Assembly (NCBI RefSeq): GCF_029360585.1
Contig: NZ_JAQZSJ010000006.1
Coordinates: 124,001-188,000, forward strand
Length of the DNA: 64,000 nucleotides
Source of the DNA: Cohnella caldifontis
Lineage (GTDB): Bacteria; Bacillota; Bacilli; Paenibacillales; Paenibacillaceae
Reading direction: 5' to 3'
Position numbers and translations under genes: made by a program. Shown piece by piece: positions 36,572 to 45,265 of this stretch (position 1 is its first letter; every line of letters starts with the position of its first letter). The notes below the pieces were generated by a model that was not told the origin of the DNA, made no database searches, and saw only the letters and a list, made by a program, of their open reading frames with translations.

Positions 36572-37419
36572 AACCCCTTCCTTGCCAATCGAAGCATTCG
36601 TTCATTGATCCAAAGCGCGATCGTGAGGATGACGAATAGGATCACGGCTAGCGAGCTGGCCATTTCCATTCTCGGGAACACTTCCCCGGACACCATGCTG
36701 CCGATCTGGATCGGAAGCAGGTTGTAATTCGACGTGACCAGCGCATAGGCCGTCGCATAAGCCCCCATGGCGTTGGCGAACAGCACGCTGAACGTCCCGA
36801 CGATGCCCGGCAGCAGCACCGGCACGCCGATCCGTTGCCAGAATTGCGCGGCGCTCGCCCCCAGAAGCGAGGCGGCTTCCTTCCACTCTTGCCGAATCGC
36901 GTACAGGGACGGGTAAATCATCAGAATGCCGACCGGGATTTGAAAGTACGCGTACACCAAGGCAAGACCCTTCCAGGTATACAGGTCGAAAGCGAGAAAA
37001 GGCAGGCCGAGGCGCTTGAACAACACCGTCAGCAAGCCGTTCGTTCCGAACAGGACCATAAAGCCGAAGGCCAGCGGCACTCCCGAGAAATTGGACATCA
37101 TGTTGGAGATGCTGAGCATCCGGTCCCGCGCCTTCGCGGAGAACGTCGTGAACGAATAGGCGGCGAATACGGAAAGCACGATCCCGACGAAAGCCGAGAA
37201 CAGCGACAGAAGGACGCTGTTCCGGATGGCCGTCGTATAGAGAGGATGCGTGAGCCCTTTCGCGTACTGGCCAAGGGTAAACCCTTGGCCGCCTTCGTTC
37301 CGGAAGCTGGAGATCAGCATCATGATGGCCGGAAGCAGAAGGAACGCGAACAGCCAGAGAAAGAACGGAACGAGCAGCAGGAGCGTTACTGTACGCTGAC
37401 TTGAACCTCTTCCTGCCAT
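36568..37419 (-). CDS. ABC transporter permease, PotB/PhnU type
   Basis: About 283 aa with six membrane segments. The EAA loop is QEWKEAASLLGASAAQFWQRIGVPVLLPG. I place the start at ATG 37419 (MAGRGSSQRT), preceded by AAAGGGG; this overlaps the end of the binding-protein gene by 34 bases. The frame is open to 37452, but that extension has no better start. Confidence 0.88.
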   Translation of the reverse strand: MAGRGSSQRTVTLLLLVPFFLWLFAFLLLPAIMMLISSFRNEGGQGFTLGQYAKGLTHPLYTTAIRNSVLLSLFSAFVGIVLSVFAAYSFTTFSAKARDRMLSISNMMSNFSGVPLAFGFMVLFGTNGLLTVLFKRLGLPFLAFDLYTWKGLALVYAYFQIPVGILMIYPSLYAIRQEWKEAASLLGASAAQFWQRIGVPVLLPGIVGTFSVLFANAMGAYATAYALVTSNYNLLPIQIGSMVSGEVFPRMEMASSLAVILFVILTIALWINERMLRLARKGL

Positions 37420-38498
37420 TTGGCGCCAATCCCCTTTACGGTGTTCTCCCATGCTTTGAAATCATGGATCGGCTTTGCGTTCGCGTATTGGTCCTGCGGA
37501 ATCAGCTTCGCTTGCACGTCATCCGGCAGCTTCACGCTGGTACGGATCGGGCGGGCGTAGCCTTTGGCCAGGTTGATCTGGCCTTCGTCGCTGAAAATAT
37601 AGGCTCTGGCGAGCTTGGCGGCATTCGGGTGCGGCGCCCATTTGTTGATGATGCTGGCGTAACCGCTGATCACGGTGCCCTCGGACGGAATGTTGACTTC
37701 GTACTTGTCCTTGCCGAATTGGTCCCGGTAGCCCAGCGCGTTGAAGTCCCACAGCATGGCGACCGCGACTTCGCCCTTCTCGATGTTGGCCGGCGTCACG
37801 TCGACTTTGCTGAGCAAGCCTTTTTCGGCCAGCTTCTTGAAGTAGTCGACGCCCGGCTGGATATTGGTTTCGTCGCCGCCGTGCGCGAGGGCAGCGGCCA
37901 GAATGGCGTGCTGCGCCTGCGAAGCTTTCAGGACGTCGCCGACGGAAATTTTGTACGATCCGTCCGCGTTCTCCAGGTCGGACCAGCTCTTCGGGCACGA
38001 CTTCACCAAATCTTTATTGCAGAAGAAGCTGATGCTGCCCGTGTAAGCAACCATCCAGTGGCCGTCCTTGTCCTTGGCCCAGTCCGGCACTTCGTCCCAA
38101 TACTGCGTTTTAAACGGCTGGGTCACGCCTTTCTCGACGGCCTGCGGTCCGAACGCGATTCCGACGTCGCCGATGTCCGCGGTCGGCTTGTTTTTCTCGG
38201 CGTCGAACTTGGCGATTTCCTCGGCGCTGCTCATGTCCGTGTCCGTGTGTTTCACCTGGTACTTATCGTTCAGTTGATCCCAAGTATCTTTCCAGTTGGC
38301 CCACGTATCCGGCATCCCTACGCTGACGACTTCCCCTTCTTGCTGCGCCAGCGGAACGAGCTCTTCGATCGTAAGCGCCGCGCTCGCCTCGGCGGCATCG
38401 TCACCGCCGTCCTTCGACTTGCCGCATGCGGATAACGCGACAGCCAGTACCGCCGTCAATCCGAAATAAAGCCACCTTTTCCCACTGCTGGTTTTCAA
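37386..38498 (-). CDS. ABC transporter substrate-binding lipoprotein (AfuA/FbpA-like)
   Basis: About 370 aa, lipobox VALSAC. The fold is the family of iron, polyamine, phosphonate and hexose-phosphate binding proteins (QEGEVVSVGMPDTWANWKDTWDQL; GDVGIAFGPQAVEKGV; AYTGSISFFCNKDLV; VAMLWDFNALGYRDQ). The start is decided by the ribosome site: GAGGAGG touches the ATG at 38507 directly, which is too close, but lies 9 bases before a TTG at 38498 (MKTSSGKRW). The downstream phosphoesterases suggest an organophosphate cargo; an iron or polyamine cargo cannot be excluded. Confidence 0.87.
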   Translation of the reverse strand: MKTSSGKRWLYFGLTAVLAVALSACGKSKDGGDDAAEASAALTIEELVPLAQQEGEVVSVGMPDTWANWKDTWDQLNDKYQVKHTDTDMSSAEEIAKFDAEKNKPTADIGDVGIAFGPQAVEKGVTQPFKTQYWDEVPDWAKDKDGHWMVAYTGSISFFCNKDLVKSCPKSWSDLENADGSYKISVGDVLKASQAQHAILAAALAHGGDETNIQPGVDYFKKLAEKGLLSKVDVTPANIEKGEVAVAMLWDFNALGYRDQFGKDKYEVNIPSEGTVISGYASIINKWAPHPNAAKLARAYIFSDEGQINLAKGYARPIRTSVKLPDDVQAKLIPQDQYANAKPIHDFKAWENTVKGIGAKWQEEVQVSVQ

Positions 38499-38738
38499 CC
38501 TGTTCATCCTCCTCTAAGCTTGAACCTTTCTATATCCATCCCGCCGGCTTGCCGGGTCTGGAATCGTTCTTCGCGGTCCGACGTTCTGTTGATTCGTGAG
38601 GGGGAAAACGAGAACCTGGCAAACAACAAAGATTAAGGACCCGTTTTCGTGTGTTTTTTCGTGGTTTTCGTAGGGTTTGTGGTTTCATTTTGGACGATGT
38701 TTGTCACGCCTGTTCAAAAAAAACCGTCTTTCTTTGTA

Positions 38739-38780
38739 AAAAAAGAAAAACCGTCAGGGAAACAATCGTTCCCTGACGGT
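38739..38780 (-). terminator. Intrinsic terminator of the GH36 gene
   Basis: ACCGTCAGGGA at 38750-38760 pairs perfectly with TCCCTGACGGT at 38770-38780 around a 9-base loop. On the minus strand a long T-rich tract follows. The adjoining 38508-38738 is the T- and G-rich leader of the importer operon and shows no other feature. Confidence 0.92.
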
Positions 38781-38795
38781 GGAGCTATTGCCGTA

Positions 38796-40988
38796 TTACT
38801 CCGCCTGCAGCCTAAGCACGACGCTGGCGAAGTCCCCTTGCAGCGGGGGGATGTTCCACCCGTAAACCATCAGCCGGTCTCCGGCGATCCGGTCGTCCGA
38901 GCCGTTCACCCGGTACGCCAGCTCGGGATCCAGCCCCCGCAGCTTCAACCGGCGCAGCGGCGGGTTCGGCTCGGCCAGCGTCCGGAAGTAAAATACCGCG
39001 GCTTCCCGCCGATCCTCCGACACGAACGTCCACGCGGTTTCGTTCCCCTCGAAGGGGCTTTTCAGCCGGTACATGTCCCCTGTCTGGATGAGTCCCCGCA
39101 ATTCTTTATAGGCCGCGACCTGTTGCTTGACGATCTCTTTCTCCTCCCCGGAGAACTTCGTGAGATCCAGCTCGTAGCCGAAGTTTCCCGACATCGCGAC
39201 ATCCCCCCGCATCGTCAGCGAAGTGACGCGGTGCACCTGATGGTTCGGCACGTCCGAGACGTGCGCGCCCATGGCGCTGACCGGGTACACGATGCTGGTG
39301 CCGTACTGGATTTTCAGGCGCTCGACCGCGTCGGTGTCGTCGCTCGTCCAGGTCTGGGGCATGTAGTACAGCATGCCGGGATCGAAGCGGCCTCCGCCGC
39401 CGGAGCAGCTCTCGAACAAAATATGGGGAAAAGACGACGTGATCCGCTCCAGCAATTCGTACAAGCCCAGCATGTACCGGTGCGCCGTCTCGAGCTGGCG
39501 GTCTTCCGGCAGCGCCGCGGAACCGATCTCGGACATGTTGCGGTTCATGTCCCACTTGACGTAGGAGATCGGGCAGGCGGAGAAAATCTCGCTCAGCGCG
39601 CCATAGAGATAATCCCGCACGTCCTGCCGCGACATGTCCAGAATGAGCTGGTGCCGGGCTTCCGTGCGCCGGCGTCCGGGCACGTGCAGGCACCAGTCGG
39701 GGTGCGCCCGGTACAGGTCGCTGTCCGGCGAGACCATTTCCGGCTCGAACCACAAGCCGAATTGCAGGCCCGCCTTGTTCACCCGCTCCGCGAGGTCGCG
39801 TAGCCCATTCGGCAGCTTCTTGCGGTCCACGACCCAATCCCCGAGCGAGCTGTGATCGTTGTCGCGCTTCCCGAACCAGCCGTCGTCGAGCACGAACAGC
39901 TCGATGCCGAGCTCGGCGCCGGCTTTGGCGATCGATTCGATTTTGTCCGCGTTGAAATCGAAATAGGTGGCTTCCCAGTTGTTCGCGAGAATCGGGCGGG
40001 GCCGGTCGCGATGGACGCCCCGGCACAATCTCGTCCGGTACAGCCGGTGGTAAGTCCGGGACATGCCGCCCAGTCCTTCCGCGGAGTAGACGAGCACCGC
40101 TTCGGGCGTCTGGAACGTCTCTCCGGCTTCCAGCTTCCAAGAGAAATCGAACGGATTCAGGCCGATCGACACCCGCGTCATGCCGAACTGCTCGACCTCG
40201 GCTTGCGCCAGGAAGTTGCCGCTGTATACGAGGCTGAAGCCGAAGGCTTCCCCTTGGTCCTCGTCCGCGTTCGGGCGGACCAGCGCCATGAAAGGATTCA
40301 TCGTATGGCTGCTGGCGCCGCGGCGGCTTTCGATACGCGTTGCCCCGGGAGCGACTCTTCTTCTCTCGATGTGGCGTTCACGGGCCCAAGCCCCGGTTAA
40401 GTACAAGCATTCGTAGTCGCCGTCATGGAAATCCACGCTGGCGCTCAGCGCGCGCCGAATCCGCAGCCCCGGCGCTCCCTCGCGCAGCGAAAGCCGCGCG
40501 GACCGCGTGACGAAGTTCCGTTCTTCGAAAACGGTATAAAGCAAAGTGACCGTAAGACCGCTGTAATCGTCCGCCAGCTCGAGCTCCAGCGTCTGCGCTT
40601 CCCCGTCCGCTTCCGCGTAGACAGCCGGCAGGCCTTCCAGCTTCGGCTTGCCGGCATAGATGCGGTGGCTCCGGTACGACAGCTCCGTGATCCGGGTTCC
40701 GTCGGACAGTTGAACCTGGTAGGCCGGCTCCCGGAAATCGCTCGTTCCGTACTGCGGATACTCCTGCGGCAGCGTATCGAGGGAAACGCGGTAGTCGTCC
40801 GCGACCGGATTCGGGCTGAACGAAGCGCGTTCCGCCAGCTGGAGCATCCCGCTCCAATTCCCGTCGTCCCGCAGCCGTTTGCCCCAATGGAGGTGAACCG
40901 GGTAGCCCCGGACGATCTGGATGACGTAGCTCATTTCTTTGGAGAACAAGTGAAATACGTTCTCGGACGGATGATGCGTAATGGACAT
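38796..40988 (-). CDS. Alpha-galactosidase, glycoside hydrolase family 36
   Basis: 730 aa, the usual size of Bacillales GH36 enzymes such as AgaA/AgaB of Geobacillus (about 729). An N-terminal beta-sandwich is followed by the TIM barrel with the nucleophile Asp480 in YVKWDMNRNMSE, the CSGGGGRFDPG loop and the acid/base region WTSDDTDA. No signal peptide, so it acts on imported galactosides such as melibiose or raffinose. It lies 12 bases after the LacI-type repressor gene and is cotranscribed with it. Confidence 0.94.
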   Translation of the reverse strand: MSITHHPSENVFHLFSKEMSYVIQIVRGYPVHLHWGKRLRDDGNWSGMLQLAERASFSPNPVADDYRVSLDTLPQEYPQYGTSDFREPAYQVQLSDGTRITELSYRSHRIYAGKPKLEGLPAVYAEADGEAQTLELELADDYSGLTVTLLYTVFEERNFVTRSARLSLREGAPGLRIRRALSASVDFHDGDYECLYLTGAWARERHIERRRVAPGATRIESRRGASSHTMNPFMALVRPNADEDQGEAFGFSLVYSGNFLAQAEVEQFGMTRVSIGLNPFDFSWKLEAGETFQTPEAVLVYSAEGLGGMSRTYHRLYRTRLCRGVHRDRPRPILANNWEATYFDFNADKIESIAKAGAELGIELFVLDDGWFGKRDNDHSSLGDWVVDRKKLPNGLRDLAERVNKAGLQFGLWFEPEMVSPDSDLYRAHPDWCLHVPGRRRTEARHQLILDMSRQDVRDYLYGALSEIFSACPISYVKWDMNRNMSEIGSAALPEDRQLETAHRYMLGLYELLERITSSFPHILFESCSGGGGRFDPGMLYYMPQTWTSDDTDAVERLKIQYGTSIVYPVSAMGAHVSDVPNHQVHRVTSLTMRGDVAMSGNFGYELDLTKFSGEEKEIVKQQVAAYKELRGLIQTGDMYRLKSPFEGNETAWTFVSEDRREAAVFYFRTLAEPNPPLRRLKLRGLDPELAYRVNGSDDRIAGDRLMVYGWNIPPLQGDFASVVLRLQAE

Positions 40989-41000
40989 GTTTCGACTCTC

Positions 41001-42083
<1,083 letters not shown>

Positions 42084-42109
42084 TTAATGTTTTACTAAAA
42101 TCGATTATA
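42084..42109 (-). promoter_or_regulatory. -10 and candidate LacI-type operator of the repressor-GH36 operon
   Basis: On the minus strand TATAAT lies at 42109-42104. A partial dyad, TTAGTAAAACATTAA (42098-42084), follows 5 bases later, so bound repressor would block initiation. The dyad is imperfect, with only the outer half-sites TTAxT/AxTAA symmetric. No good -35 was found. Confidence 0.5.
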
Positions 42110-42203
42110 ACACGAAATCGGTCCGCCGCGAATCGGAAGTCGGCATGTTCATGAGGAAGGTTGTTCCAAATGTGAGAAGTTTCTCATCCTTTTTTCATAC
42201 AGA

Positions 42204-42229
42204 CAAAAAAAGCCCGTCGCGACGGGCTT
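42204..42229 (-). terminator. Leftward intrinsic terminator without an adjacent gene
   Basis: A perfect palindrome, AAGCCCGTCG plus its complement (42210-42229), is followed on the minus strand by seven T. There is no minus-strand gene immediately to its right; the NlpC/P60 gene is on the plus strand. It would stop leftward transcripts before the repressor promoter. Confidence 0.75.
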
Positions 42230-42325
42230 CGGCTTCTCCATGGAAAAATATAGTGAACCGCGGCTGTGGTAAAGTGGGAAACGTGAACAAACCGCTGACC
42301 AGATGAAAGATGGAGGGTATCGACA

Positions 42326-42811
42326 GTGTGGAAAAAACATCTCATCCGTAAAGCAATCAGCGTCGGCATTTGCGCGATCGTCGGTCTGGCCGCTCTCGGC
42401 TTCGGCAACGTCACCGGCGCGAGCGCAGCGTCCCAGGCCTCGAAAGCGGACAAAGTGATCGCCACCGGCAAGAAGTATCTGGGCGTCAAGTACCGATTCG
42501 GCGCTCCGGCAGGCGTTACATACGCATTCGACTGCTCCTCGTTCACCCAGTACATTTTCAAAAAGATCGGCGTCAGCCTTCCCCGAACTTCCGCTTCCCA
42601 AGCCACCAAAGGCGTGAAGGTCAGCAAAAGCAATCTGAAGAAAGGCGACCTCGTCTTCTTCAAAACGTCGGGCAAGTCCAGCATCAGCCATGTCGCCGTT
42701 TACGCCGGCAGCGGCAAGCTGCTTCACGCCTCGGGCACGGCCGTGAAAATTTCCAGCCTGAACTCCTCCTACTGGAAATCGCATTACGCCACGGCGCGCC
42801 GCGTCCTGTAA
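42326..42811 (+). CDS. Secreted NlpC/P60 peptidoglycan endopeptidase
   Basis: 161 aa, GTG start with GGAGGG 8 bases upstream. An N-terminal signal peptide (AISVGICAIVGLAALGFGNVTGASAA) precedes a bare NlpC/P60 domain with the catalytic Cys in FDCSSF, the His in SHVAVYAG and the third polar residue His in LLHASG. No SH3 or LysM wall-binding domain is present. The family cuts gamma-D-glutamyl bonds in wall peptides. It is a single-gene unit. Confidence 0.92.
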   Translation: MWKKHLIRKAISVGICAIVGLAALGFGNVTGASAASQASKADKVIATGKKYLGVKYRFGAPAGVTYAFDCSSFTQYIFKKIGVSLPRTSASQATKGVKVSKSNLKKGDLVFFKTSGKSSISHVAVYAGSGKLLHASGTAVKISSLNSSYWKSHYATARRVL

Positions 42812-42833
42812 ATCGCCGGCCGCGGTTCTTTCC

Positions 42834-42886
42834 AAGAAGCGATCCTAGGCAGCCTTCACCAGGCTTCCGGGGTCGCTTCTTTCTTC
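42834..42886 (+). terminator. Terminator after the NlpC/P60 gene
   Basis: AAGAAGCGA at 42834-42842 pairs with TCGCTTCTT at 42873-42881, with an inner GCCT/AGGC stem, and TTCTT follows on the plus strand. In the opposite direction the T-tract is poor, so leftward transcripts may pass through. Confidence 0.75.
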
Positions 42887-42932
42887 GTTGCCTATATAGA
42901 CGGAGGACCCTGCGGCAAGGTTGCAAACCGGA

Positions 42933-43430
42933 TCAACGGATTTTTTCCGAAGCGCCGACGTATTTGAAAAAAACCAGCGTAATGGTCTGAATATAAAGGT
43001 AAACGGCAAAAGAAATCAGGGTACGATAGCCATGCTTGTAATGAAAAACGTCGAATCGGTGGCATATCCATTCGAAACCTACGGCCGCCGCCGACCATAA
43101 CAATACGTAGATCAAGTTGGCCGCTCCCTTGACCTTGAGCAGCGAATGGAAATAGAGAAAAAAGTATCCGAACGGAGCATACAGGACATAGGCCGCGTAA
43201 TCCATCAAGCTGGCCACGGGACCGTCCATGATGTCGTAATAATCGAAAGTCCGATAACCGAAGGAATTATCCAGCACGCTCGCGGCGGCCACGCTGAAAA
43301 TCATGGACAGGCAAACGTCCTGCCGGGAATGCCGCCTCGGCAGGAGCCATGCGAGGCCGATCAAGACCAGACCGGCAACGAGAACGAACCAATCGTTGCG
43401 GTCAAACGCGCGTTCGACCACCCATTTCAT
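42933..43430 (-). CDS. Small membrane protein of unknown function, possibly CBO0543-like
   Basis: About 165 aa with four to five hydrophobic segments (WFVLVAGLVLIGLAWLL; AAYVLYAPFGYFFLYFHSLL; LIYVLLWSAAAVGFEWIC; ISFAVYLYIQTITLVFFKYV). The late FEW...HYKHGYRT pattern recalls CBO0543-family proteins of Firmicutes, but I cannot confirm that. It overlaps the end of the next membrane protein gene by about 29 bases and is read after it. ATG 43430 and GTG 43442 are both possible starts; neither has ideal spacing from GGAG. Confidence 0.65.
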   Translation of the reverse strand: MKWVVERAFDRNDWFVLVAGLVLIGLAWLLPRRHSRQDVCLSMIFSVAAASVLDNSFGYRTFDYYDIMDGPVASLMDYAAYVLYAPFGYFFLYFHSLLKVKGAANLIYVLLWSAAAVGFEWICHRFDVFHYKHGYRTLISFAVYLYIQTITLVFFKYVGASEKIR

Positions 43431-43923
43431 CGCTTTCGGCACGCTCCTTTCCCAACCTTCTGAAGCCGGAGAGGGCCGCGACGCCCGTACCTGCCAATAA
43501 AGCGTAGTACACGGCCGCGTAGAATGGATTCCATTGTTCCGGTACGATAATGCGCAAGGCCGAGTGGACTCCGTCCGTCGCCGCCAAAACCAGAACGCCT
43601 GCAGCCAAGTAACCCCACTTGCGGAGCCGGCCGCCGCTTAAGGCCATGGACGCCGACAGTACGGCGGGCACGATGATCGACCGATAGAGCAAAAAAGCCG
43701 CAAACCGATCCGTTCTTCCGGAAACGGACATCCATCGGAACAAGTCGATCATGAAGTTGTAAACGTGCGTGTTTACGATCATGAAAAACAACAGCGAAAA
43801 GGCGAAATCCTTCCGGGAGATCCGCTGACCGGCGGCAAGCGCGATCCCGATCGCGGCCCATGTTGCGGCAAGGCTATATGTCATCACCATGGAAATCGAC
43901 CACCCGGCAGTTGATGCCACCAT
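43402..43923 (-). CDS. Small membrane protein of unknown function
   Basis: 173 aa, about five hydrophobic segments (MVMTYSLAATWAAIGIALAAG; FAFSLLFFMIVNTHVYNFMI; SIIVPAVLSASMALSG; WGYLAAGVLVLAATDGV; AAVYYALLAGTGVAALSG), then a charged tail. No family is recognised. It overlaps the following small membrane protein, which suggests that the two act together or descend from a common pair. The start codon is uncertain because no strong ribosome site is seen. Confidence 0.6.
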   Translation of the reverse strand: MVASTAGWSISMVMTYSLAATWAAIGIALAAGQRISRKDFAFSLLFFMIVNTHVYNFMIDLFRWMSVSGRTDRFAAFLLYRSIIVPAVLSASMALSGGRLRKWGYLAAGVLVLAATDGVHSALRIIVPEQWNPFYAAVYYALLAGTGVAALSGFRRLGKERAESDEMGGRTRV

Positions 43924-43954
43924 TATTGCCGCAAAACCTCCGCCTTAAAATACG

Positions 43955-43993
43955 GGAAGCTCCCGCCCTCCCAATAGGGGGACGGGAGCTTCC
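43955..43993 (-). terminator. Hairpin after the zinc dehydrogenase gene
   Basis: GGAAGCTCCCG at 43955-43965 pairs with CGGGAGCTTCC at 43983-43993, and inner CCC/GGG pairs extend the stem. On the minus strand only a short TATTTT follows, so termination may be partial. Confidence 0.65.
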
Positions 43994-44005
43994 GCGCGGC
44001 ACTCG

Positions 44006-45034
44006 TCAGAACTCCGCGACGTCGATGACGACTTTGATGTGGCCTTTACCCGATTCGACCTGTTCGATCGCTTTCGGGAATTCGTCCAGCTTGAACCGGT
44101 GCGTGACGAGCCGGTCCGTCCGGACGACGCCGCCGCGGATATAGGCGATCGCGCGGTCGAAGCAGTGCGTTTGCGCGAACGAGCCGATGATTTTCAATTC
44201 TTTCTGGAACACTTCGTAAGGACTGATCGAAACCCGGTCCTTCGCCGCGGCGACGCCGTAGATGACCAGTTTGGCGCCCATTTTGGCGAATTGGGGCATG
44301 TGCTGGATCACGGCTTCCGCGCCCGTGGCGTCGATGACGACGTCGAAGCCTCTCGGGTGATTCTCCCGGATCGCCCGCTCATGCTTGGAATAGTCATGGC
44401 GATCCATCCGGTGAACTTCGTCCGCCGCCAGTTCTTGAACCAACGAGAGCTTGCGCTCGTCCGACGCGACGACGACGAGCTTGGACGCTCCCGCATGCTT
44501 AAGCAGTTGCGCAAGGATGAGGCCGGTCGGTCCCGTCCCGAACATGAGCACTTCATCGCCGGGCTTCACGTCGATCATGTCCAAGCCATGCACCGCGCAG
44601 GCGGTCGGCTCGACCATGACGCCTTGATCGTACGTGAGGTCGCCGAGCGGGAACACCTTATCGTGATTAACCGCGACATACTCCGCGAATCCGCCCGGGC
44701 GGTTCACGCCGAGGGAATTGAAGTTCTCGCAATAAAGCGGCTGATTGCGCCGGCAGTAGTAACAATGTCCGCACAGCTCGGTATTGTCCGCGCAGACCCG
44801 ATCGCCTGCCTTCAAGCCGGTCACGTCTTTGCCGACGGCCGCCACCTCGCCGACGAACTCGTGGCCGGGAATGAGCGGGAACTTCGCCAAAAACTCTCCG
44901 TGGTACAAATGAATATCCGTGCGGCATACGCCGCAGGACCGTACTTTCAAAAGCACCTGGTTGTCCTTGATCTGCGGATCCGGAACCTCCGTTACGGAGA
45001 TGTCCTGCGGTCGGTTCAGGCAAACGGCTTTCAT
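44006..45034 (-). CDS. Zinc-dependent polyol/sugar-alcohol dehydrogenase (MDR family)
   Basis: 342 aa medium-chain dehydrogenase. The catalytic zinc ligands are Cys in CGVCRTDIH, His-Glu in GHEFVGEV and Glu in VEPTACAVHGL; the four structural-zinc Cys are in CGHCYYCRRNQPLYC. The Rossmann motif is GTGPTGLILAQLL. It oxidises a sugar alcohol or sugar phosphate with NAD(P). It is divergent from the aldolase operon, sharing a 231-base control region, so it probably belongs to the same pathway. AGGAGG lies upstream of its ATG. This is one of three such dehydrogenases within 13 kb; they are clearly different paralogues. Confidence 0.88.
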   Translation of the reverse strand: MKAVCLNRPQDISVTEVPDPQIKDNQVLLKVRSCGVCRTDIHLYHGEFLAKFPLIPGHEFVGEVAAVGKDVTGLKAGDRVCADNTELCGHCYYCRRNQPLYCENFNSLGVNRPGGFAEYVAVNHDKVFPLGDLTYDQGVMVEPTACAVHGLDMIDVKPGDEVLMFGTGPTGLILAQLLKHAGASKLVVVASDERKLSLVQELAADEVHRMDRHDYSKHERAIRENHPRGFDVVIDATGAEAVIQHMPQFAKMGAKLVIYGVAAAKDRVSISPYEVFQKELKIIGSFAQTHCFDRAIAYIRGGVVRTDRLVTHRFKLDEFPKAIEQVESGKGHIKVVIDVAEF

Positions 45035-45136
45035 GAATAAAACCTCCTTAAGGGATGAATGCGCAGCGTGCCGTACGACAAACCGGATCGTCCTCCATGC
45101 GGGCCGTCCTTTCGGTACGCTGCGCGGTTATGTTCG

Positions 45137-45211
45137 ATTATAACAAATATTATCGCAAATTTTGTTAGAATATAAAATTAAAATTGATTTACTACGATAT
45201 TTTTGTATAAT
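45137..45211. promoter_or_regulatory. Divergent promoters and inverted repeat before the aldolase operon
   Basis: Plus strand: TTGATT at 45184-45189 and TATAAT at 45206-45211, 16 bases apart, a good sigma-A promoter. Minus strand: TATAAT at 45142-45137 for the dehydrogenase. Between them TAACAAA (45141-45147) and TTTGTTA (45161-45167) form an inverted repeat overlapping the minus promoter, a candidate site for the DeoR-type regulator encoded at 48478. Confidence 0.65.
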
Positions 45212-45265
45212 AAATGTTGTGTTCGAAATAAAAAATGTTATAAACGAAAAAGGAGCTGTCCCCAC

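Noticed and set aside
42232-42325. c-di-AMP (ydaO) riboswitch before the NlpC/P60 gene
   Set aside because: These riboswitches often precede wall hydrolase genes, but the leader is under 100 bases and I see none of the conserved elements.
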